This document shows, in pieces, positions 10,740-21,264 of a DNA stretch of 64,000 nt. The position numbers were made by a program, and so were the translations under genes. The stretch covers positions 1,612,001-1,676,000 of the forward strand of contig OZ037845.1 in the NCBI GenBank assembly GCA_964035575.1, given 5' to 3'. The notes beneath the pieces are model-generated. The model was given only the letters and a program-made list of their open reading frames with translations, was not told the origin of the DNA and ran no database searches. Position 1 is the first letter of the stretch. Every line of letters starts with the position of its first letter. The DNA is from Rhynchopus sp. YZ270_cl-10 (lineage: Eukaryota > Euglenozoa > Diplonemea > Diplonemida > Diplonemidae).

Positions 10740-11215
10740 GACCGAATTTTATTGATTTGTTTGTATTGTATATAGACCCTCGTGTTGTCCGAGACATGGT
10801 TCTTGCTTTTCTTTTATTTTGCTCATGTTCACGTGCACACTGCGACTTGTGTATGGTCAGTGTGTGGGTAATATGCGTGTTGAATGTGGTATATGACAAC
10901 CAAGACTCGGCTAAGAGAAGGCCTTACTCAGGTCACCAGTCAGATATCAGCGGCGAACCGTTTACATGTGCCATTTGCTTGGATTGCGGTTTCTTGTGCA
11001 GAATGAATGTCTGCACAGTCGTTTGAGATCTTCGTATGAATCAACCTTTCTTTGGTAGACCTACTGACTCACAGTCAGGTAGGTATCTGTCCAGGACACA
11101 AATAATTTGTTCTCTCTTTTTACCGTTCTTGAATGAAGACGTGCAGTTGATGGGTGCAATCTAGTCAGCTTTCAGGTGTTTTCTCGCACCGTATCATTGG
11201 GAGCAAGTTCCTGGC
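10740..11215 (+). repeat. Duplicated CAP-array spacer, copy 2
   Basis: Parallel to 6300-6740 and 21310-21720. Around 10803-10830 it gives the uninterrupted sequence that is split in copy 3 by a hairpin module and a CAGGG transposon. Confidence 0.8.
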
Positions 11216-11507
11216 GTGTCCTGTGTTTGCATCAACCTTTGTTGTGTGCCCACTAACCACCACGCTTGCTTTAGTGTCCCAATAGCTGTCGACTTTCCCC
11301 CCCTCCCCGGTACCTGCGTCTGCACTGCACTTTTTACATTCTTTTTGTCATGCGTCAAGGACAGACACTGCCCCTCCCGTATTTGTCACACTGTTTGCTT
11401 TTTTCGTAGTTATGTTACGTTAAGGTATTTATCTTTATCGAAAGACGACTAAGCACAACGAGGTTCGTTTTTTAGATGCGACCCAGTCATCTAACAATCT
11501 ATTTATG

Positions 11508-11553
11508 TCTGCGCTCCGCTGATGGTGAGGCGTTTGCACTTTCAACTCTTTAT
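11508..11553 (+). repeat. CTGCGCTCCGCTG...CTTTCAACT short module
   Basis: The pattern is CTGCGCTCCGCTG, then GTGAGGCGT, then CACTTTCAACT and a T-rich tract. Related copies at 22289-22336 and about 50770-50820 are also on the + strand. The 3' part looks like a branch site plus pyrimidine tract. Confidence 0.5.
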
Positions 11554-11576
11554 TTATTTTTGCATCCTTCCTTCAT

Positions 11577-11627
11577 GTGACCAAGCACGCTTGGATCATC
11601 TTATTAACCCTTTTTCTTTCTTACCAG
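11577..11627 (+). repeat. Hairpin/intron-like module GTGACYAAGC, copy
   Basis: It starts GTGACCAAGC, forms stem CCAAG/CTTGG, continues ATCATCTTATTAAC with a pyrimidine tract and ends ACCAG. The second stem pair is C-G here where other copies have T-A, a compensatory change. Confidence 0.65.
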
Positions 11628-11639
11628 AGTAAACGAAAT

Positions 11640-12142
11640 GGATGTGGACTGCATGGTTGGGCTCCACCCCCGGTACAGCCGGTCATTGTACCAACACTGT
11701 CACAGCGGGCTGTTGTATTTCATGGCAACTTTCTTTTGGCTGATTTTCGCTAGAGGCTCCGCCCCCCCCCCAGACCCGTTGGGTGTGCATAAGACCTCCA
11801 GCATAGTGCGCAATCTCATTATTAGCTCATCATAGTAACCACAGCTAGAGAAACGCGCATCATGCGCAACAATATGCCACGAGCATGTTTTGTTTTTGTG
11901 TTTTTTTTATATGTCGTGTGAGAGCTTGCGAGAGCTGAGAGAAAAGCTCATCCCGTTCAGAGGTGACCAAATATAGCACACTAGCGCATGATATGATGTT
12001 ATGTCTCATGATATCCGGTGATCTCATAATGGCGCGCATTGATTGTCATTTGCCACACGTGATAGATCTAGTTGGTCAGACTTAACCTGAAATTTTTCTT
12101 CTTCTTCGTTGATCCTTCCTCCTATGCTCTTACTATATTGAA
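11640..12142. other. Spacer without a recognisable gene
   Basis: Holds one sequence shared with 31340-31400 (GGACTGCATGGTTGGG followed by GGTACAGCCGGTCATTGTAC). Otherwise it is AT-rich and featureless to me. Confidence 0.5.
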
Positions 12143-12150
12143 TGCATATG

Positions 12151-13669
12151 CAGGGGTCCTAAGAGTGGTAACTTTTACCACTTCCGAAGTGACCTTTTTT
12201 ATTTTTTTGAAATTCGAAGGTCACTTCGAAGTGACCTTCGAAAAGTGCCCTAAAAAGTGACCTTTTTTTTTATTTTTTGAAATCCGGTGTCACGAAGTGA
12301 CCTCGGATACTTAACATACACCGGGAGCACGTTGGAGGGTCTGGGATTTTTTTTCTTTTTTGTCAAGATCAGTGGTCTGCAGGGCGCAGGTTGCTACCAT
12401 GTACAATTTTAAGCGATTTTTTTTTTTTTTTGAAATGTTGCGTACCGTGGCTTCGCCAGAAACTTTCGTTTCAGCAAAATACGTAAGTAATTTACGGAAA
12501 CTTACGATAATTACCAACGATAGTGCCATTTTATGGCAACATTTTTTAGAAATGTTGCGTACCGTGGCTTCGCCAGGAACCAAAACGGTGACACAGACCG
12601 CTGCGAAAATTGCCTCACAAGAAAAAAATGTATCTAGTATATGTGGTGTCCCGCGACCAGCCCACAATCGCCCCCCTAGAGCCCACCTGGGCCCACCTGT
12701 GCCCACCTGAACCCAATTTCACCCGATTTCGCCCGATTTCACCCGATTTCACCCGATTTCGCCCGGATTTCAAAAATTCCTTTTTTTGGGTTGGCGGTGG
12801 GGAGCTTGGGCGGGGTTTGACCAAAACCAAGAACTTGGCCATTTCGGCAAAGTGACCCCACCACAGCGCGGACGGATTCCGGAAACGCCAATCGCGGCAT
12901 GTTTTGGAGCCCACTTTTTTTCAGGGAAAATATTTGCTTCCAGATGTCGGAATTTTCCGGAAAATTTCCAGAATTAGGAAACAGCCTGGAAGAGCGGTAC
13001 TGTGTACTGTGTACTGTGTACTGTGTACTGTGTACTGTGTACTGTGTACTGTGTACTGTGTACTGTGTACTGTGTACTGTGTACTGTGTACTGTGTACTG
13101 TGTACTGTGTACTGTGTACTGTGTACTGTGTACTGTGTACTGTGTACTGTGTACTGTGTACTGTGTACTGTGTACTGTGTACTGTGTACTGTGTACTGTG
13201 TACTGTGTACTGTGTACTGTGTACTGTGTACTGTGTACTGTGTACTGTGTACTGTGTACTGTGTACAGTGAGTCACCTAAAGGGGTTCTGCTCAACGAAA
13301 GTGGCCGATTTTTTTTTTAGTTCACCCAGACCCAGCCCGGAAATCTCGAAAAGCGCGGTTTCTGGGTGTTTTACTGGGCCAAACCCTCACAGAAGCCAAA
13401 AAACCCTGTTTTTGCCCGATTTCGCCCGATTTCACCCGATTTCGCCCGGATTTCACCGGGGTTGGGGACACCCCATAGTACCCTGTCCCTATGATACGGC
13501 GATCCAACGTCCAGTGTATGTCCGAGGATTTGCACCTTTTCAACTTCACTTGTGTTGTTGCCATACCGCCTCTGAGGGGGGAAAGTTTTTTTTTTTCCTC
13601 CCCAAAAAACGAGAAGTGACCTTGAAGTTACCATTTTAATTTTTTTTGAGAACAGCGTTAGGACCCCTG
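12151..13669. mobile_element. hAT-like non-autonomous transposon with 8-bp TSD
   Basis: Inverted ends CAGGGGTCCTAA and TTAGGACCCCTG are flanked by a perfect 8-bp duplication TGCATATG (12143-12150 and 13670-13677). That TSD size and the CAGGG end fit the hAT superfamily. The interior has GAAGTGACC foldback blocks near both ends, an inverted copy of the 4440-4620 segment, a dispersed roughly 90-bp repeat (12815-12905) and a long 7-bp microsatellite. No transposase is visible. Confidence 0.8.
12997..13266 (+). repeat. 7-bp microsatellite (GTACTGT)n, about 38 copies
   Basis: A near-perfect tandem array of GTACTGT over 270 bp. It creates long artefactual open frames on both strands. It lies inside the hAT-like element. 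Confidence 0.97.
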
Positions 13670-13679
13670 TGCATATGTT

Positions 13680-14010
13680 GAAATACTTATTTTCTTTTTT
13701 GCGCCGATTATTTTTATTTTATTTTTGTCGCAAAAGTCGGTCGGGGTCTCATATTTTCAGGAAACCCCAGCTGGCTCGACAGGACTACCATCTCTTCTTT
13801 CGGTGTAGTTTGTTGCTTTCTTTTTTATCATCGGAAAAGGACAGGCTTTTCTTTTTCACTAGACACTTTATCCTAGAGACCCCCCTACCGTAGCAAAGCT
13901 ACTTAAACAAGTTTACAGTACGTTGTTTGTGTTGTGTGTCTTTTCCCTCTGCATCTCATTTTTTTCGTTGCCTCGGTACACATCTGTTTGCATCTATTAT
14001 TCTTATTATT
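13680..14010. other. Spacer without a recognisable gene
   Basis: T-rich sequence. The last part (about 13962 on) resembles 6845-6895 of the first spacer and is therefore part of the duplicated array. Confidence 0.5.
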
Positions 14011-14028
14011 ATCGCCCCTCCACCCTAG

Positions 14029-14211
14029 TCATACCTAGAAGGCGAATTTCGTATTCGCCCTACATTCGGATCCGAATATAGGCCGAATGTCATATTCGCC
14101 TATATTCGCCCTTTGTTCGGATCCGAATACGATCCGAATATAGGCTGGATATGGCCCAAGAATTTTCGGATCCGAATATAGGCCGAATATGTATTCGCCT
14201 TCTAGGTATGC
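14029..14211. mobile_element. Foldback element inside the hAT-like tip
   Basis: Perfect 18-bp inverted ends CATACCTAGAAGGCGAAT and ATTCGCCTTCTAGGTATG. The interior is made of repeated CGGATCCGAATA and GGCCGAATAT blocks. The sequence CTAG on both sides could be a 4-bp target duplication. Non-coding. Confidence 0.75.
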
Positions 14212-14330
14212 CTAGGCCTCCCCAACGTCTTTTAAGAAGAAGACTTCTTTACGTCTTTTACGGTCTTCTAAAATCTGGGGTTTTCAAGGATAAAAGACGT
14301 AAAAAAACTTGTTACTTAGGAAACCGTGGC

Positions 14331-14519
14331 AATATCCCTTTCAACCAAACCCGACACCCTTTTTTCAAGGCTTTTGTCCATGAATTGTCGGGGGCCGTGA
14401 AGCACATTGCGACCGAGGCCATGTTGCGAGGCCTGCTGCTGAATGCCGTCTACGACGAAGCAGGCAACACCCTCATGCAGCAGCTCGAAGAGGAGGAATA
14501 CACCGTCCTCCACGTCTAG
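14331..14519 (+). pseudogene. Probable hAT transposase fragment
   Basis: An open stretch of about 62 codons ending in a stop. It reads IPFNQTRHPFFKAFV and then HELSGAVKHIATEAMLRG. The first motif resembles the lPFs...pyF block found near the N-terminal part of hAT transposases. The rest of the protein is not present in the element, so this is a remnant in a non-autonomous copy. The match is by eye only. Confidence 0.45.
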
Positions 14520-14855
14520 GCTTGGTTGTCACGGCACAACAAAGACCACGTGATCTCGTTTACCGTAACGGCTCCGTGGCGCCTCAACCTTGAGACGGCG
14601 ACAACGGAAGAGAAGAGCTTCACCGCCCCCTGGCTTAAATACTTCCAGAAAGAAGGGTCGGAGAGGACAAGAGTCAAATGGGTGGCTGTGGTGGTTGACG
14701 GGGGGAATGTGTGGTCAGTAGCGACACGGTGGGACGAGGTGAACGATTGTGTGTGTGTATTGTGGGCGTGTCCACCATGGTCTTTTATATGTCTTTTATG
14801 TCTTTTGCGTCTTCTATTTTTGGGGTAGACGATTTTGGGGAGGCCTACTCCACCC

Positions 14856-15380
14856 TCCCACAATGTTAAGCCGCTTTCGTCGCCTTTTTGCGCAGTGCGT
14901 ATTTGGCGATGAAACGCAGTTTCCAATGATTCTGCTTTTCTTGCAGATGTCTTTCGCTTCTTCTATGCTGCACCCTCCCCTCTCTCCACCCTCCCAGTTG
15001 GAAGGCCAACTCGTTTGCGACAAATCAGGGGAAGTATTGTCTCAGTTGAATGCGGTAGCTTCATTTAGCTTCAACTGCGGTGTCAACAGGGACAAACACT
15101 GCCCCTCCCTTATTTGTCATTATCATAACGTGTTCCCTTCCCCCTGACGGCATTTGCAGCAATCCATCATTTCTTGGTTGTTTGCACAAGCACAACGCCG
15201 TGAATAATTACTACTGTGCAAAAGAAAAATCAAGAACGCGTCTTTTTGTTTATTGTTTGCTTGCTTCTCTGCCCACACCCACGTACACCATCCACCCACA
15301 CAGATTGCTCTTTCGCATAACACAACGACCCTCTTGTCGGGTTGTCCTTTTCCAACCACTCCAAGTCGTTGCTTTCCATC
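14856..15380 (+). repeat. Gene-proximal upstream block of CAP gene 3
   Basis: Nearly identical to 6907-7431 at a constant offset of 7949 bp. A few substitutions occur before about 15130 and almost none after, continuing into the coding region. This points to recent duplication or gene conversion. Confidence 0.85.
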
Positions 15381-18300
15381 ATGATTGTGATATCGATGCT
15401 CGCTCTTGCGGGGTGTCCCACTACAGACTGGGAGCAGGGTATCCTTGACTCACACAACACATGGCGTGCAGCAACATCGCCACCTGCAAAGGACATGGTC
15501 CGCATCAGGTGGGACACGAACATCCAAGCCAACATGGCTAAACACCTGCGCACCTGTAACAAGGAATGGCCACACTCCGACCAGAATACAGAGCGCAAAG
15601 ATGTTGGTGGGTATGAGTTGCTTGGCGAGAACCTGGCGTACTGTGCTGGTTCAGGTTGTGCTGCAAAGTTGGCCAGCGGCACTCCTGGGTACATCGGGAA
15701 GGGGTGGTGGGACGAGAAGGATGACTACAACTACGCCACAGACACGTCGACCGGCATCACGTCGCACTACACACAGATGGCGTCCTCGAACATCTACGCA
15801 ATGGGATGTGTGGCACAGAAGTGTGCTGGTCCTGGTCCTTACAACTGGCAGGGAGAGTGGTGGTGGTTCGGCTGTCAGTACGGTGAGCGTGGTCGTGCGT
15901 ACTGGTCTGGCACGAAGCCTTTCGATGAGGGGACAGGTGGTTTGATTGAGCCTGATGCCACTGTGTTCACAAAGAACCCTGGTCTGTGCAAGGATGGCGG
16001 CTCACCTGCTGTGACACCCACAACTGCTCCTGCGACACCTTCACCAGTTGTTGTCACCTCAGCACCAGCAGGTGCACCTGGTGGAGGCACACCACCTGCT
16101 GGTGGAGGTGGTGGCAGCACGTGTGCTTTGACCGACTGGGAGCAGGGTATCCTTGACTCACACAACACATGGCGTGCAGCAACATCGCCACCTGCAAAGG
16201 ACATGGTCCGCATCAGGTGGGACACGAACATCGAGACCAACATGGCTAAACACCTGCGCACCTGTAACAAGGAATGGCCACACTCCGACCAGAATACAGA
16301 GCGCAAAGATGTTGGTGGGTACGAGTTGCTTGGTGAGAACCTGGCGTACTGTGCTGGTTCAGGTTGTGCTGCAAAGCTGGCCAGCGGCACTCCTGGGTAT
16401 ATCGGGAAGGGATGGTGGGACGAGAAGGATGACTACAACTACGCCACAGACACATCGACGGGCATCACGTCGCACTACACACAGATGGCGTCTTCGAACA
16501 TCTACGCAATGGGATGTGTGGCACAGAAGTGTGCTGGTCCTGGTCCTTACAACTGGCAGGGAGAGTGGTGGTGGTTTGGCTGTCAGTACGGTGAGCGTGG
16601 TCGTGCGTACTGGTCTGGCACGAAGCCTTTCGATGAGGGGACAGGTGGTCTGATTGAGCCTGACGCCACTGTGTTCACAAAGAACCCTGGTCTCTGCAAG
16701 AGTGGCGGGTCACCTCCTGTTGTCACACCAACGACAGCACCAACAACCACAGCACCCGCGACAGCAGCACCCGCTACAGTAGCACCTGCGACAGCAGCAC
16801 CTGCAACTGCAGCACCCGCAACAGTATCACCCGCGACAGCAGCACCTGCAACAGGAGCACCTGCAACTGCAGCACCTGCAACAGCAGCACCTGCAACAGG
16901 AGCACCCGCAACAGCAGCACCTGCAACTGCAGCACCCGCAACAGCAGCACCTGCAACAGGAGCACCCGCAACAGCAGCACCTGCAACTGCAGCACCCGCA
17001 ACAGGAGCACCCGCGACAGCAGCACCTGCGACAGTATCACCCGCGACAGCAGCACCTGCAACTGCAGCACCCGCAACAGTATCACCCTCGACAGCAGCAC
17101 CTGCAACAGGAGCACCCGCAACAGCAGCACCTGCAACTGCAGCACCCGCAACAGGAGCACCCGCAACAGCAGCACCTGCAACTGCAGCACCCGCAACAGT
17201 ATCACCCGCGACAGCAGCACCTGCAACAGCAGCACCCGCGACAGCAGCACCTGCAACAGGAGCACCCGCAACAGCAGCACCTGCAACTGCAGCACCCGCA
17301 ACAGGAGCACCCGCAACAGCAGCACCTGCAACTGCAGCACCCGCAACAGTATCACCCGCGACAGCAGCACCTGCAACAGCAGCACCCGCGACAGCAGCAC
17401 CTGCAACAGTAGCTCCTGCAACAGCAGCACCTGCAACAGGAGCACCTGCAACAGCAGCACCCGCGACAGCAGCACCTGCAACAGTAGCACCTGCAACAGT
17501 AGCTCCTGCAACAGCAGCACCTTCAACAGTAGCACCCGCAACAGCAGCACCCGCGACAGCAGCACCTGCAACAGTAGCACCTGCAACAGTAGCTCCTGCA
17601 ACAGCAGCACCTTCAACAGTAGCACCCGCAACAGCAGCACCCGCGACAGCAGCACCTGCAACAGGATCACCTGCAACAGAAACACCCGTGTCAGCAGCGC
17701 TTGCAACAGCGGCACCTTCAACACAAGCACCCGTGACTGCAGCACCTGCAACTGACACACCTATTCCTTTGGTACCGGATACGACAGCACCTACAACATC
17801 ACCAACAGCAATGCCAAGCACTCTTACACCTGGTAGCACTTCATCTCCAACTGCAATGCCAAACACACTTGCGCCTGGTACCACAATGTCTCCAACTGCA
17901 ATGCCAAACACACTTGAACCTGGTACCACAATGTCTCCCACTGCAATGCCAAACACACTTGAACCTGGTACCACGATGTCGCCTACTGCAATGCCAAGCA
18001 CACTTGCACCTGGTGCAACCATGGCTCCGACTGCAATGCCAGCCACACTTGCACCTGGTACTACCATGTCGCCCACTGCAATGCCAGACACACTTGCACC
18101 TGGTACCACAATGTCGCCTACTGCAATGCCAAGCACACTTGCACCTGGTACCACCATGTCGCCTACTGCAATGCCAGACACACTTGCACCTGGTACCACG
18201 ATGTCGCCTACTGCAATGCCAGCCACACTTGCACCTGGTACTACCATGTCGCCCACTGCAATGCCAGACACACTTGCACCTGGTACCACAATGTCGCCTA

Positions 18301-20165
18301 CTGCAATGCCAAGCACACTTGCACCTGGTGCAACCATGGCTCCGACTGCAATGCCAGACACACTTGCGCCTGGTACCACCATGTCGCCCACTGCAATGCC
18401 AGACACACTTGCACCTGGTGCAACCATGGCTCCGACTGCAATGCCAGCCACACTTGCACCTGGTACCACGATGTCGCCTACTGCAATGCCAGCCACACTT
18501 GCACCTGGTACTACCATGTCGCCCACTGCAATGCCAGACACACTTGCACCTGGTGCAACCATGGCTCCGACTGCAATGCCAGCCACACTTGCACCTGGTA
18601 CCACGATGTCGCCCACTGCAATGCCAGACACACTTGCACCTGGTGCAACCATGGCTCCGACTGCAATGCCAGACACACTTGCACCTGGTACCACAATGTC
18701 GCCTACTGCAATGCCAAGCACACTTGCACCTGGTACTACCATGTCGCCCACTGCAATGCCAGACACACTTGCACCTGGTGCAACCATGGCTCCGACTGCA
18801 ATGCCAGCCACACTTGCACCTGGTACCACGATGTCGCCCACTGCAATGCCAGACACACTTGCACCTGGTGCAACCATGGCTCCGACTGCAATGCCAGACA
18901 CACTTGCACCTGGTACTACCATGTCGCCCACTGCAATGCCTAGCACACTTGCACCTGGTTCCACTTCAATGCCCACTGCAATGCCAGACACACTTGCACC
19001 TGGTACCACGATGTCGCCTACTGCAATGCCAGACACACTTGCACCTGGTGCAACCATGGCTCCGACTGCAATGCCAGACACACTTGCACCTGGTACTACC
19101 ATGTCGCCCACTGCAATGCCAGACACACTTGCACCTGGTGCAACCATGGCTCCGACTGCAATGCCTAGCACGCTTGTACCTGGTACCACTTCATCGCCCA
19201 CTGCAATGCCAGACACACTTGCACCTGGTGCAACCATGGCTCCGACTGCAATGCCTAGCACACTTGCACCTGGTTCCACTTCAATGCCCACTGCAATGCC
19301 AAACACACTTGCACCTGGTGCAACCATGGCTCCGACTGCAATGCCTAGCACGCTTGTACCTGGTACCACTTCATCGCCCACTGCAATGCCAGACACACTT
19401 GCACCTGGTGCAACCATGGCTCCGACTGCAATGCCTAGCACACTTGCCCCTGGTACCACTTCAATGCCCACTGCAATGCCAGCCACACTTGCACCTGGTA
19501 CTACCATGTCGCCCACTGCAATGCCAGACACACTTGCACCTGGTGCAACCATGGCTCCGACTGCAATGCCAGACACACTTGCACCTGGTACCACAATGTC
19601 GCCTACTGCAATGCCAAGCACACTTGCACCTGGTACTACCATGTCGCCCACTGCAATGCCAGACACACTTGCACCTGGTGCAACCATGGCTCCGACTGCA
19701 ATGCCTAGCACACTTGCACCTGGTTCCACTTCAATGCCCACTGCAATGCCAAACACACTTGCACCTGGTGCAACCATGGCTCCGACTGCAATGCCTAGCA
19801 CGCTTGTACCTGGTACCACTTCATCGCCCACTGCAATGCCAGACACTATTGCACCTGGTAGCACTGGAACAACAGAACCTGTGACAGTTTCCTCTGACAC
19901 TGCTGCGCCTGGTACTGTGCGGACCCCTTCTCCAACAGAAGTTCTGACTGCCGCAGGGTCGGAGAGTGATGAAGAGGATGATGATGCAAAGTTTCCGTTG
20001 ATACCGTTGATCCTTGGTGCTGTGTTCTTGCTGCTGTGTGTTTTGGCTGCTGCGTACTACAAAACAAAAAGAACTGCTGCTGATGAAGTTACTTTGGATG
20101 ACTGCTATCAAGAGCTCTACGACAATGTGCCTCTGCAGAGGAATGATGAGTACATGTCAGTTTGA
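15381..20165 (+). CDS. CAP-domain mucin-like membrane protein, copy 3
   Basis: About 1594 residues from the ATG at 15381. It has the same plan as copy 2: a short hydrophobic leader, CAP domain 1, Gly-rich linker, CAP domain 2 (to about 16700), stalk, acidic patch, membrane span (about 19990-20055) and cytoplasmic tail. The stalk has two zones: about 60 five-residue APATA/APATG/APATV units (16756-17690), then about 45 fifteen-residue units of the type LAPGTTMSPTAMPDT (17817-19860). The first 1.1 kb matches copy 2 almost base for base, then the genes diverge within CAP domain 2. The tail QELYDNVPLQRNDEYMSV keeps both tyrosines of copy 2. It is probably an O-glycosylated surface receptor or coat protein; the stalk is about twice as long as in copy 2. 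Confidence 0.92.
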   Translation: MIVISMLALAGCPTTDWEQGILDSHNTWRAATSPPAKDMVRIRWDTNIQANMAKHLRTCNKEWPHSDQNTERKDVGGYELLGENLAYCAGSGCAAKLASGTPGYIGKGWWDEKDDYNYATDTSTGITSHYTQMASSNIYAMGCVAQKCAGPGPYNWQGEWWWFGCQYGERGRAYWSGTKPFDEGTGGLIEPDATVFTKNPGLCKDGGSPAVTPTTAPATPSPVVVTSAPAGAPGGGTPPAGGGGGSTCALTDWEQGILDSHNTWRAATSPPAKDMVRIRWDTNIETNMAKHLRTCNKEWPHSDQNTERKDVGGYELLGENLAYCAGSGCAAKLASGTPGYIGKGWWDEKDDYNYATDTSTGITSHYTQMASSNIYAMGCVAQKCAGPGPYNWQGEWWWFGCQYGERGRAYWSGTKPFDEGTGGLIEPDATVFTKNPGLCKSGGSPPVVTPTTAPTTTAPATAAPATVAPATAAPATAAPATVSPATAAPATGAPATAAPATAAPATGAPATAAPATAAPATAAPATGAPATAAPATAAPATGAPATAAPATVSPATAAPATAAPATVSPSTAAPATGAPATAAPATAAPATGAPATAAPATAAPATVSPATAAPATAAPATAAPATGAPATAAPATAAPATGAPATAAPATAAPATVSPATAAPATAAPATAAPATVAPATAAPATGAPATAAPATAAPATVAPATVAPATAAPSTVAPATAAPATAAPATVAPATVAPATAAPSTVAPATAAPATAAPATGSPATETPVSAALATAAPSTQAPVTAAPATDTPIPLVPDTTAPTTSPTAMPSTLTPGSTSSPTAMPNTLAPGTTMSPTAMPNTLEPGTTMSPTAMPNTLEPGTTMSPTAMPSTLAPGATMAPTAMPATLAPGTTMSPTAMPDTLAPGTTMSPTAMPSTLAPGTTMSPTAMPDTLAPGTTMSPTAMPATLAPGTTMSPTAMPDTLAPGTTMSPTAMPSTLAPGATMAPTAMPDTLAPGTTMSPTAMPDTLAPGATMAPTAMPATLAPGTTMSPTAMPATLAPGTTMSPTAMPDTLAPGATMAPTAMPATLAPGTTMSPTAMPDTLAPGATMAPTAMPDTLAPGTTMSPTAMPSTLAPGTTMSPTAMPDTLAPGATMAPTAMPATLAPGTTMSPTAMPDTLAPGATMAPTAMPDTLAPGTTMSPTAMPSTLAPGSTSMPTAMPDTLAPGTTMSPTAMPDTLAPGATMAPTAMPDTLAPGTTMSPTAMPDTLAPGATMAPTAMPSTLVPGTTSSPTAMPDTLAPGATMAPTAMPSTLAPGSTSMPTAMPNTLAPGATMAPTAMPSTLVPGTTSSPTAMPDTLAPGATMAPTAMPSTLAPGTTSMPTAMPATLAPGTTMSPTAMPDTLAPGATMAPTAMPDTLAPGTTMSPTAMPSTLAPGTTMSPTAMPDTLAPGATMAPTAMPSTLAPGSTSMPTAMPNTLAPGATMAPTAMPSTLVPGTTSSPTAMPDTIAPGSTGTTEPVTVSSDTAAPGTVRTPSPTEVLTAAGSESDEEDDDAKFPLIPLILGAVFLLLCVLAAAYYKTKRTAADEVTLDDCYQELYDNVPLQRNDEYMSV
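16756..17690 (+). repeat. 15-bp coding minisatellite (APATA units)
   Basis: In-frame repeats of GCACCTGCAACAGCA type encode APATA with G, V or S variants. Higher-order blocks of several units recur, suggesting stepwise duplication. Confidence 0.9.
17817..19860 (+). repeat. 45-bp coding minisatellite (about 45 units) in the gene 3 stalk
   Basis: Same unit as in gene 2 (15 residues), in frame throughout. Longer period blocks repeat as groups of several units. Antisense and alternate frames stay open only because of the repeat. Confidence 0.9.
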
Positions 20166-20428
20166 TGTCTTGACAGTTACGCATCAAGACGAGGAAGCAA
20201 AAGGCACATCATTAACTTGTTGTGTGTCCGTGAGTGAATCACATTATTTGCATCCGTATTATATATTGTTGCTGCTGAATTCGTATTTCAGTTTTCTTAC
20301 TTTTCCGACCCCTGTTCGTGGCGAGTGTGCTATATTCACTTGACCGAATTTTATTGCTTTGTTTGTATTGTATATAGACCCTCGTGTTGTCCGAGACACG
20401 GTTCTTGCTTTTTTTTTTTATAGGTGAC

Positions 20429-21264
20429 CAGGGTTTTTTCTAGGATTTTTTTTTTCAGATCTGGGGGGGGACGCAAAAAAACCACCCAAAAAAATTTTTT
20501 TTTCGCAGGTGCAAGCAGGGTTTCCGCTTATCTTCATGGAAAAATTTTCCAAAACCGTGAAGATATGTCCAAAAAGGGGTCTATAGTTTTCGCGCTCCGC
20601 GCAAAAAAGCCCGTTCATTTCACGTAAATACGTGATAACGTGGGATGGTAACGAACATCAAGAACCAAACCAACCCTTTTTCTCATGTTCCACGGAACCT
20701 TCCCTCAGTACAAGAAGAAACGGCGGTCATGATATCAGAACTTTCTGGCGAAGCCACGGTACGCAACATTTCAAAAAATTGTGACCTAAAATTGAACATT
20801 TGTACAGCCAAACTATGGTAGAGGGCTGTGGTATTCCGCATAAGTTTTGAGTTGCGCCGCAGGCGCACGGTACGCTACTTTTTTATTTTTGCCCATCCCT
20901 TATTCTCACTCTTTTGTTCGGTCTGTCATGCAAAGATTGAGTGAATTGGGGGCGCGGTCTGAAACTTCACCTCGCTATATCCTCTTCACAATGATGCCAG
21001 GAAGGGGATAAGACGCGCTTCGCGTCTTATCCCCTTCCTGCCTCCCTGCCTCCCTGCCTCCCTGCCTCCCTGCCTCCCCTTTTTTTTCTGGTGCGGGTTA
21101 CGTACGTTGTGTCCCAAATGGGGGTCTGTGCGGGTGACCCCCAACCACCCCCCACATCCTTTTTTCCCAAGTCAAAATGCGTCCCCCCCCGGGGGGGGAC
21201 GCGTTTCCCCCCAAAATCTGGGGGGGGACGCCGTCCCCCCCCGCTCCCCCTAGAAAAAACCCTG
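20429..21264. mobile_element. CAGGG-ended DNA transposon inserted in a hairpin module
   Basis: Perfect inverted ends CAGGGTTTTTTCTAGG and CCTAGAAAAAACCCTG, with a 5-bp duplication GTGAC (20424-20428 and 21265-21269). The body shares GAAGCCACGGTACGCAACAT and GCCGCAGGCGCACGGTACGC with the 3346-5125 element and holds a CCTCCCTG 8-bp repeat (about 21035-21077). The insertion split the first five bases of a GTGACTAAGC hairpin module. No transposase. Confidence 0.85.

Larger units (their letters stand above)
14026..14847. mobile_element. hAT-like element with TSD CTCCACCC and a transposase remnant
   Basis: Ends TAGGCCTCCCCAA (best seen from 14213) and TTGGGGAGGCCTA are inverted repeats. A perfect 8-bp duplication CTCCACCC lies at 14018-14025 and 14848-14855. 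The paralogous spacers (6890 and 21826 regions) are uninterrupted here, confirming insertion. Subterminal CGTCTTTT motifs are repeated near both ends. A foldback element (14029-14211) was inserted at its left tip. Confidence 0.85.

Noticed and set aside
12997-13266. Telomere repeat
   Set aside because: The unit is not telomere-like, lies internally within a transposon and has no array at a chromosome end.
12899-13639. 246-codon frame and other frames across 12.9-13.3 kb
   Set aside because: Caused by the (GTACTGT)n microsatellite, whose 21-bp superperiod has no stop.
16583-19900. Open frame of 1105 codons on the - strand, and a 671-codon second + frame
   Set aside because: Shadows of the Thr/Pro minisatellites of CAP gene 3; composition is a direct product of the repeat.
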